Source: Lytechinus variegatus (Eukaryota > Echinodermata > Echinoidea > Temnopleuroida > Toxopneustidae). From it: 64,000 nucleotides of DNA. The DNA is taken from assembly GCF_018143015.1 (NCBI RefSeq), contig NC_054751.1:25340783-25404782 (forward strand). Reading direction: 5' to 3'. Below the pieces are notes generated by a model, which saw only the letters and a program-made list of their open reading frames with translations, was not told where the DNA came from and ran no database searches. This document shows positions 57,501 through 64,000 of the stretch, in pieces (within the stretch, counting starts at the first letter, position 1; each line of letters begins with the position of its first letter). The position numbers and the translations under genes are program-made.

Positions 57501-60500
57501 TAATCTGAATTTTAAAAAAACCCATAAAACTACCATAAATCTGGAAATTTCATCAAAATAGGATGTAAAATTTTAAGTTCTGATTCTGTTAGCTTACATG
57601 TAGTGCTTAATTTCACTAAACATTTACAAGCACATCCTAGTCAGTATGCAATTGAGGGAACCAATTACTGTAGCCCCACTCATATTTCATTACATGAACT
57701 GAAACTGAAATATAATATATCTTGTATTTTTCTCATTAAACAGTTTGAAACAAGGTTTGATTACTCTCAGAACATGTAAAGTTGCCATTGTTGATGCTTC
57801 ATAAATATGCTTCCTTAATGTCAAATCTGGAAAATGAAATATCCTTTATTTTATAAAATGAAATAAAAAAAGGAATAGTGAGTGACATCATCAAATCTCT
57901 CAGTTGCAAGTCACTTGCAAATCACTATGTTGTGCATAAAACTGTTTGGTGATTTTTTTAATTTAAATCAAATCTTATCTTGATGAAATTATGAGCATTA
58001 TGCCTGTAACGTTCTCCTATTTTCTCCTATTTTTTTTTATTCAAATCCACTTTCAGTTGGGGGGCGAGACTTGACCCTTAACACAAAATTACTTGCCTAT
58101 ACAATACTTTGTGTTATCGGACCATTTCCCAAACCATTACATGACATACCTGATTGTCTGATCCAGCACTGCCATTGAAACCAATATCTTTACAAGCTGA
58201 ATCGGGGGTGGGGCACAAGAAGGAAGCAGTTTCTATGGAACCATTGGTCTTTGTTACAACAACACAACCCATTAGGCTGTCATTTCCATTGGAATTTGTG
58301 GTTACTGGAAGTGTAGCTGCTGGATGCACAGTTGTTGATTCGTTTGTCACCCCATCTGTTGCAACAGGACTTCCTCCAGGATTTGCCGAGGCTGTTGTTT
58401 GATTCGGGTTTGCTGATCCTGGAGATGCGCCTGTTGCTGGTTGAGTAGGACTTGGCTCAGTTACTGATGGTGGAACAGAACTTGTCAAGTTTGATCCCTT
58501 AGATGGTGAAGTTGTGGTCACGTTGTTGGATGTTTGGTTACCAGAAGAAGTTGTTTGGCCACCAGGCACAGAGGGAGCATTACCATTGGTAGTTGTGTTC
58601 AGTGGTGGCGATGTTACTTGCTTCATAGTTGAAGGTGTTGCTGTGCTATTTGTTGTTGGTGGTGGTTGAGGTGTTAGAGATGAACATTGCTGTAAGGTCA
58701 CATACTTGGTACTAGCCACACTCAGTTCTCCATTCACTATATCTAAGCTACCCGCATAGCAAGAGTATTCACCTTCCACTAACCTGTTTAAATTTCACCA
58801 AGAAAAATGAATATACATAAATAAAAAACATGAAATTAAATTGTTGGTCCAACAGATTAGGACAATTACAGGTTGCTTTATTTACACCCCCCCCCCCACT
58901 CTCCATTACTGATCTTCAAAATTAAGAGTAATGAAGATGTAACAATAGAATATTGAATGAAAGTACATGTAGAAATATTGATACCGGTACATGTATACAT
59001 TATGTGGAATGAAAATATCAGGCGCCCAACACAGTCTACAGTTTAAATATGATTGTAACTTGTTTTCATTTTTGTATTGTTTCTTGATCTCAAGCGTGTC
59101 TTCATAAATGTAGAAATCAAATAAAATCAATTATAGAATCATAAAAAACTGTTGATGCACTGTCACTGACTACCTGTAATTTCATTGCGCAGATTTAAGG
59201 ACTAAAAAATATAATGGCCCTGATTATAATACGCAATCACAACTCAAAATAATTGTCTTTTCCTAAATACTATACAAGTACAAGTGTGTGAGAGGTAAAC
59301 AATAGAAAGACATTGTATATTTAAAGTATATCCAATTTCAAAAATAAATACTAACAATGATAATAATACCAGTAATACAAAATAATTCATTTCTTTTACA
59401 TTATCAATGTCTTGAACTTGAATACAGCCATGATGAAACAACAATACAAATGAAAATAAAAAAAGAAATAAGCAACCAAATCATGCAACATTATTATTGT
59501 AAATGACAAAGATTTACTTTGCTGTGAAAAAAATTGAACACTTGGCCTGCTCAAATGACACGTACAGAGAGAGCGAAACCAGAGAAGTGCCCTTGTTTTG
59601 AAAGTTTTCAAATGCTGTGATAATTAATCCACCACTTAAAGGAAACCAAAACCCAAGAAGAGAAGTAATCTTATTGGAAAGAGTAAAATGAGAGGAACAA
59701 TTAAAAAAAAAGTTCATCAAAATCAGTTAAGAAATAAGCAAGTTATGGGAATTTGAAAACTCTTGTTGTACTTTCTATGGGCATCCTCAAATTGGCAAAC
59801 GTGCTTCAAAAAGGCTGATTTTGTGGACAAATCTCCATTTGTTATGTACACAAATTTTCAGATTTTCCTCATTATCTTTCAAATTGCATCTTGCCTCCTG
59901 AGCACAACATATGTCATGGGAAAATATAATCCACACCATATATGTCAAGGTCAGGAGGAGATAATGTGAAATATGTAAAATAAAGGGGGAAATCTGAAAA
60001 TATGTGTACAAAACAAATGGAGAGTTGTCCACAAAATCAGCCATTTTGAAGCACGTTTGCCAATTTCAGGATCCACATAGTAAGTACAACATGACTTTTT
60101 AATCGTCCATAATTTGCTTATTTCATAACCGATTTTGATGAAACTTTTTTTTAATTGTTCCTCTCATTTACTCTTTCCAATAAGATTGCTTCTCTTCTTG
60201 GGTTTTGGTTTCCTTTAACATACTGCATAGTCCATCACTCCATTTTCCAAGCACGTTTTACCCCCGGGGGGGCCACTTCCATTCACGAGTGGATACCATG
60301 CGCGACCATGGGGTCTCGAAAAGCACCCTTAACACGTAATATCCATATTCTGAAAATGCACCCCTTAACAAGTATTGGCGTGTGAAACCCTACCCTTAAA
60401 GTAGACAACCGAAGAATCAAAAGTATTTTATAATGACTTTTTTGGTCATCATTGTAAAGGGGAAGTATTACTAATCAGATATATAACTTCACCTTTTAAA

Positions 60501-62445
60501 ATAGTGATTAGAGTTTGCAGAAATCAGCTCTCAAAAATTACTTATTTTCATGGCATATTTCTGCCTTCGTCCGTCCTCTGGCGAGCTCCAGCTGAGTGAC
60601 GTCACACCACGAGCAGTGAGCAGCTGAGCTGACAGCAGCCCATTGAAGACGATCTTTCCAATCAGCGTTTTTTGCTCTTAGAATAGTTTATTCCTCTCAA
60701 GATTGGTCTTATTACATAGATAAAAGTTTGAATTTTCTGAACAGTAAAATGAAATGCACATTTAACATATTTTGGTAACCGATATTTAGCTTAGAAAAAA
60801 TTATTTGTTTTCAAGAAATATACGTGAATAAACAAAGCATATTTTCACTTAGAAATCATGCTTGCACCACATTGATATTATTATCAATATAAAGCATAGA
60901 CATTCGTCTTCACAACTGAATAAAAATTATGAAATTTAATTACTTAGCAAGTTCAGGAACCACAAAAAAACACGGCAATATATGATCGCGAAATGATTGG
61001 AATTGCACTTGGATTGCCGAAGCATTGCGAGGCAACTGCAGCGAACGCACTTTGTTCATATATCGTTATGAACACAGTCCATATAATAGCATGGTCTGTG
61101 GACAAATCTGTACGCACGCGGTTTTTTTTATGAGTGCGGGGATCCTGGTTCGAAACTCTTTGATTTTTTTTGGTTCTGGATTTTTTTTTTTTAATTATGT
61201 TCCTTCCCCATTCCTATCAGCTCTTTTTTCTCTTTTTATTTTCATGTGAGATTCTATTCAGTCCTGTATTTATTAAATCTTACTTCTTAATTGCTGCTTT
61301 TGATTTTCAAGTTCTTGATTAGATTCTCTACTTATATTATTTGGGCAGCGACTCACTCACTCACTGACTGGAGTGGAGCAACACAATGACGACTGCAGTG
61401 GACAAAATTGGTCTTTACAGTCCACAATTCAATAAAAACGGGCAAAGGAACACAGTTCTGAATCACGTTTGGTCTGAAGTTGTCTAAAACAGAAATTGAA
61501 TATCACATTACATGAAGAAAACGGTAAATTCGGAAGATATTGAACAGGTCAGTAAGGTGATTCAGTGCATGATGCACAGAGAGATGATGAGCACGTCGAT
61601 TGTGTGACGTCATAATTCTCGACCGTTTTCGGCTGCGTGATTGTCGGTCTGGGGGGCTGAGAAGGGTGTCTAATAATTTCATTTCTTGCATTTCCACGAC
61701 ATCTATAAGACTTTTTAGTGACATATTTGTGTATAAAAAGACAATACCTTTCCATCCATATATAATTTGTCTATAATCATCACTTTCGTGAAATTTTCTT
61801 CGTGTGTCTCCTTTAACAAGTTTTGGAAACAAGACGATACTCTTGGCAAATATTCCCTGAAATGAACCCCTAAACAAGTACAAGAATGTTTTATTGTTAC
61901 GGGTCCTTCGGTCGTCGGCTTTACCTTATTTGGTTTAGTACGACCCCACCTTCTACACCTCCCGCAAATCGGACTCTAAACACGAAGTGTTGGGGCAAAA
62001 AGGACATCCTTTATAAAACATTTTAATTTTGTTTTATCATCCCCGCAAATTCGACCCTAAACACGTAATTTTCCTAGCGAAAAGGATACCCTTTTTTCAT
62101 TATTTTTGTGTTTTTGACACCCTTATCACGTTACGTACGTAACGTGCCCTATCGTGAAAAAGACATCCTTTTTACATGTTTTTTTGGTCGCGCATGGTAT
62201 CCACTCGTCAATGTAAGTGGCCCCCCCCGGGTTTCACCAATACATGGTGGTGTAACAGCTAGAGCAGGGTAATACATTGGATGGGTGCCTAGTTTATGCA
62301 TACTCACCAAGGCCCATTCATTATACAGCAAACATGGAGAACAATGGAACACAGAGTCATCGTGACTCGGCATTGTTGAGCTGACATCATCAACAGCATG
62401 TTGAAATATTTGTCTATCACCTCTGAATGCAGCTCAGTACTACTT
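54347..62445 (-). CDS. Mucin-like single-pass membrane protein with Ly6/uPAR-like Cys motif
   Basis: Six coding exons (62399-62308, 58783-58150, 57302-57200, 56922-56714, 55682-55359, 54544-54347) join in phase to 519 residues. In order: a signal-peptide-like start (TLCSIVLHVCCIMNG); a short Cys pair (YSCYAGS...QQCSS); a first Thr/Ser/Pro/Asn-rich region with many N-glycosylation sites; a Cys-rich part across exons 2-5 (CVVV, LCPTPDSAC, HCFVG, SCFVG, NCSYN, QCGESSNVC, YYCGNETLQKYC, CCASTNCN); a second Ser/Thr mucin stalk; a membrane span (IGIVSAFAVGLIGGIIVTVII); CRRR stop-transfer; and a 40-residue tail with YKRM, a YxxPhi-type sorting motif. The CCxxxxCN ending is the hallmark of Ly6/uPAR three-finger domains. 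I do not recognise an orthologue. Function is unknown; cell-surface recognition or a protective coat are guesses. 5' UTR is included to an acceptor-like site at 62445. Confidence 0.8.
55359..55682 (-). CDS. Mucin-like gene exon 5 (CCxxxxCN end and mucin stalk)
   Basis: The acceptor is 'gtttgctcactcag' and the donor 'CCAAACAT|gtaagt'; 108 codons, phase 0 at both ends. It opens DTNLTVLCCASTNCNTPTPS, closing the Cys-rich domain, then about 80 residues that are mostly Ser, Thr, Pro, Ala and Gly (e.g. SSSGTSGSTGSPSTGAL), typical of an O-glycosylated stalk. Other frames over this stretch are open only because of the repetitive codons. Confidence 0.88.
56070..56368 (-). mobile_element. tRNA-derived SINE (family A) in mucin-gene intron 4
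   Basis: The minus strand shows 'gcgctgtagtctagtggttg' as A-box head, a B box 'cgtgggttcgaatccc', the conserved core (complement of 'acctcacctgggttgagtgc') and a TTATTATTATAG-like tail at about 56083-56110. This is the best-preserved of the three copies in the window. It lies in the same orientation as the host gene. Confidence 0.85.
56714..56922 (-). CDS. Mucin-like gene exon 4 (Cys-rich)
   Basis: The acceptor is 'ctcctcagttttag' and the donor 'CAAAAG|gtatgt'. It reads VQRHSQNCSYNTITDAVNET, QCGESSNVCLTIKDALQGDN, VTAYYCGNETLQKYCEKDGA and LREGSFLQK. The Cys spacing (C-x5-C, then YYC-x7-C) together with CC..CN in the next exon is what suggests a Ly6/uPAR-type fold. There are three or four potential N-glycosylation sites. 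Confidence 0.85.
57200..57302 (-). CDS. Mucin-like gene exon 3 (small Cys module)
   Basis: The acceptor is 'attttacttttgcag' and the donor 'CTGCAG|gtatgg'; 34 codons plus one base. It reads THCFVGSSSNTIDAFINREN and VGYSTVDSCFVGTAG. The two CFVG-x-(S/A)-type motifs resemble SCYAGS in exon 2, hinting at a repeated small unit. Phase 0 on entry and 1 on exit match its neighbours. Confidence 0.8.
57525..58077. mobile_element. Decayed TTAA hairpin MITE (family 1) in mucin-gene intron 2
   Basis: The right arm is clear: 'ggaatagtgagtgacatcat', 'gagcattatgcctgtaac' and 'ggggggcgagacttgaccc', ending at TTAA (58078-58081). The left arm is recognisable only around 'atttcatcaaaataggatgt', so the left border is approximate. 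Confidence 0.6.
58150..58783 (-). CDS. Mucin-like gene exon 2 (first mucin region)
   Basis: The acceptor is 'gaaatttaaacag' and the donor 'GACAATCAG|gtatgt'; one base plus 211 codons. It opens LVEGEYSCYAGSLDIVNGEL and TLQQCSS, continues with about 120 residues dominated by Thr, Ser, Pro, Asn and Gly (PPPTTNSTATPSTMK, SGNQTSNNVTTTSPS) and closes with a Cys-rich segment (GCVVVTKTNGS, FLCPTPDSACKDIGFNGSAG). The phase fits the signal-peptide exon at 62308-62399 directly. Confidence 0.88.
59640..60214. mobile_element. Complete TTAA hairpin MITE (family 4) in mucin-gene intron 1
   Basis: Flanked by TTAA at 59636-59639 and 60215-60218. Long arms pair: 'aggaaaccaaaacccaagaa' with 'ttcttgggttttggtttcct', and 'ggctgattttgtggacaaat' with 'gttgtccacaaaatcagcca'. 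Pairing runs nearly to the centre, giving a 575-bp near-perfect hairpin. It is non-coding. Confidence 0.92.
60261..62231. mobile_element. Long family 5 element (about 2 kb) in mucin-gene intron 1
   Basis: The left end 'gggggccacttccattcacg' and 'agtggataccatgcgcgacc' is mirrored at the right by 'ggtcgcgcatggtatccact' and 'gtaagtggccccc'. Sub-terminal pieces ('aaaaggatacccttttttc', 'cgtaattttcctagcgaaaa') match the copy at 20100-20925. The central 60440-61780 does not match that copy and is probably a later insertion or a longer internal region. No transposase motif is recognised. Confidence 0.7.
62308..62399 (-). CDS. Mucin-like gene exon 1 (signal peptide)
   Basis: ATG at 62399 with an in-frame stop (TAA) upstream. 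It reads MLLMMSAQQCRVTMTLCSIV and LHVCCIMNGP, with a hydrophobic core suited to a signal peptide and small residues (NG) near the likely cleavage point. The donor 'CCTTG|gtgagt' leaves two bases, matching the one-base start of exon 2. A second Met (T-M-TLCS) could be the true start. Confidence 0.65.
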
Positions 62446-62701
62446 CTGAAAAGTTATAAACATAAAGAATTAATAACAGATCTAGATTTCAGAGTTTGAA
62501 GTCCTAGTAGTAACAGCACTATACCAGAACACACTTGAAAAAAAAATCTACTTGGCTTTAGACCAAGTTCCATGATACCCATCCCAGAGATCTAGGTCTA
62601 GTCCATACTCATCAATCACTCAATTGTTAATACAATTTGAGAAAGAGAGAGAAAAAGAAAAGGAAAAACAATCTTATTGAACCACATGTAAATACATTAT
62701 A

Positions 62702-64000
62702 TACAGTGCATATTAAAAAAAACGGGACAGTTTTGAAGTCTTATCAAAATTTTGTTTCAAATTATGATATCTATATTTTTTTGTTAATAGATGCTCTGAA
62801 ATCTTATCTTTCAAATACCATTAAAATGGATAAGTTTTGTTCATGCTTGAGCAAACACAGATAATTTTTTTCAGTGGTTCAAAGAAAGGCTTGCACCAGA
62901 GAATGAGAAACATCATCAGATTTCTTGCTACATGTAATCAGCACACTTTCTTTTGACCTTTTCAGTATCTATGCCATAATTTTCTAATTATGCTGTCAAA
63001 AGCCATGTACAAAGCTATTCATTCACTTGAATTGTTTTGATGTTATTTTATTAATACGTTATTTTTCGCATTTAAAATTTCTTTGTAAGTAAAAACTAAA
63101 AAAATGTCAACTCAAAAAAGGGGATTCACATTATCAATGGTAATGGGACAGTTTGTAATTTACATGTAATCAAATCCTATTATTGCATACTGCAAAGTCT
63201 ATGATGCCTTTGAAAGACATTAATCCTTCCGTTAGAATTAATATTGTCCTGTCAAGCACACAATTTAACTTGTTCAAGGAATCAATGTCCCTTTTACAGT
63301 AAAATTCATGTCATTCAAAGGCACCATAACCGCCGTTGCACATAATAAAAGGATATGACTTAATAATACAAGCTTTCCCGATTTATTATCGAAATCTCCT
63401 TGCTTGAGTAGACAATTTTTTCTTACCTCCTTATATCAAATGGTAATTAAAGAAAACATATTAAATTAAAAAACTTGTGAGTCTTGCCTGATTTCACGGT
63501 CAATAAAATGTGCAATATAATCTTTTGACCCCTAGATGACCTTTGACCCTCATCATTCACAGAGATACACATGCAATATTACCCAAGTATCATATGTACC
63601 AAATATGAATACAATTGGTGCAAAAGTAAAGAAATGAGAGCAAGTTGAAAAAAAACTTCAAAAAAGAATAGACATGACCATATATCATTTGACCTTTTGA
63701 CCCCTAGATGAACATTGGCCTAATCATCCTCATGGACCAATATGTGGTATCACCCAAGAATCACATTTACCAAGTATAAAACATAATTGATACAAAAATA
63801 ACAAAATGTGAGCAAGTTGAACAAAAACTAGCTTCAAGCCTGATGATCAATATTTTCTTATTTTCTGCCACTTGGCGCAAGCCTTTTTTTTAACCTGTGA
63901 CAAAAAACGTTCCAAGTTCGCTCAAGCATGAACAAAACTCATTTTATATGGCATTTGAAAGAAAGACCTCAGAGAATCTATTAACATCAAAATATATATT
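62702..64000. mobile_element. Large hairpin element, Tc1-like end, right end outside window
   Basis: It starts tacagtgcatattaaaaaaa after TA, like the element at 32153. Its left arm (62780-62900: 'gttttgttcatgcttgagc', 'aaaggcttgcaccagagaa') is matched by the complement at about 63870-63990. Extrapolating, the right terminus should lie about 80 bases past the window. No transposase was recognised. Confidence 0.75.
63505..63850 (-). repeat. Two direct ~170-bp units inside the large hairpin element
   Basis: Two copies of 'ttttgacccctagatga', 'tatcacccaag(a/t)atcac(a)t', 'taccaa(a/g)tat' and 'gagcaagttgaa(c/a)aaaaact' start near 63520 and 63690. On the minus strand the first contains 'gggtcaaaggtcatctaggg', close to the repeated core of the HPDL intron element (41742-42514), so the two elements appear to share a module. 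Confidence 0.75.

Noticed and set aside
58700-58783. End of an immunoglobulin domain (EGEYSCYAG resembles DxGxYxC)
   Set aside because: No upstream Ig strand exon was found, and the signal-peptide exon joins here directly in phase, so the similarity is probably coincidental.
60453-61815. A further TTAA-flanked element inside the family 5 copy
   Set aside because: The ends 'gtaaagggg' and 'ctcctttaac' are suggestive, but the arms do not pair beyond a few bases, so I cannot define it.
1-64000. Retrovirus/LTR element, Polinton or CRISPR array
   Set aside because: I saw no paired long terminal repeats, gag/protease/integrase or capsid motifs, and no regular spacer-repeat array. The tandem repeats present are minisatellites or transposon units.

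Overview
This window is animal genomic DNA. Coding exons are short and far apart, introns have GT/AG borders, and there are no bacterial-style operons. Most of the rest is degenerate transposon sequence. The tRNA-headed SINEs, the wealth of hairpin MITEs and frequent 'tacatgta'-type motifs suggest a marine deuterostome, most likely an echinoderm and perhaps a sea urchin. This is inferred from repeat style and the protein sequences, not from any search.

I can support three host genes. (1) About 1.5-3.7 kb, plus strand: the 3' part of an SLC16/monocarboxylate-transporter-like membrane carrier, two exons, with its 5' exons missing from the window. (2) 38.2-44.1 kb, plus strand: a complete five-exon HPDL gene (4-hydroxyphenylpyruvate dioxygenase-like). 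All three predicted iron ligands are visible and the spliced product is 511 residues. (3) 62.4-54.3 kb, minus strand: a six-exon gene for a secreted-then-anchored surface protein of 519 residues. It has a signal peptide, a Thr/Ser/Pro mucin region, Cys-rich modules ending in a CCxxxxCN motif like that of Ly6/uPAR domains, a second mucin stalk, one membrane span and a short tail. HPDL and the mucin gene converge on a gene-poor 10 kb stretch.

Layout. 0-1.5 kb: a MITE arm and SINEs. 1.5-3.8 kb: transporter. 3.9-12.7 kb: a transposon graveyard with a 4.4 kb minus-strand LINE (ORF1 plus ORF2, the latter with one stop and one frameshift), pieces of two or three other LINEs, a pair of inverted 42-bp minisatellites and a curious 'ggggttaggtcca' element. 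12.7-38 kb: no genes recognised, but many MITEs (TTAA-flanked hairpins, hAT-like elements with 8-bp target duplications, Tc1/mariner-like elements with TA duplications), SINEs and microsatellites. 38.2-44.1 kb: HPDL, with a tandem repeat element and MITEs in its introns. 44-54 kb: no genes recognised. 54.3-62.4 kb: mucin/Ly6-like gene. 62.7 kb to the end: one arm and most of a large hairpin element.

Most notable signals: a tandem array of about 95-105 bp units in the last HPDL intron that are copies of the final exon's splice acceptor and first codons, one of them an in-frame alternative acceptor that would add 35 residues; an intronic repeat element carrying three perfect DR1 nuclear-receptor motifs; four unrelated-looking hairpin MITE families sharing one plan (TTAA target, AGG ends, a common subterminal block and, in three of them, a CRE-like TGAYGTCA site); nested insertions that date one another; and a short SINE-like piece resembling 7SL RNA.
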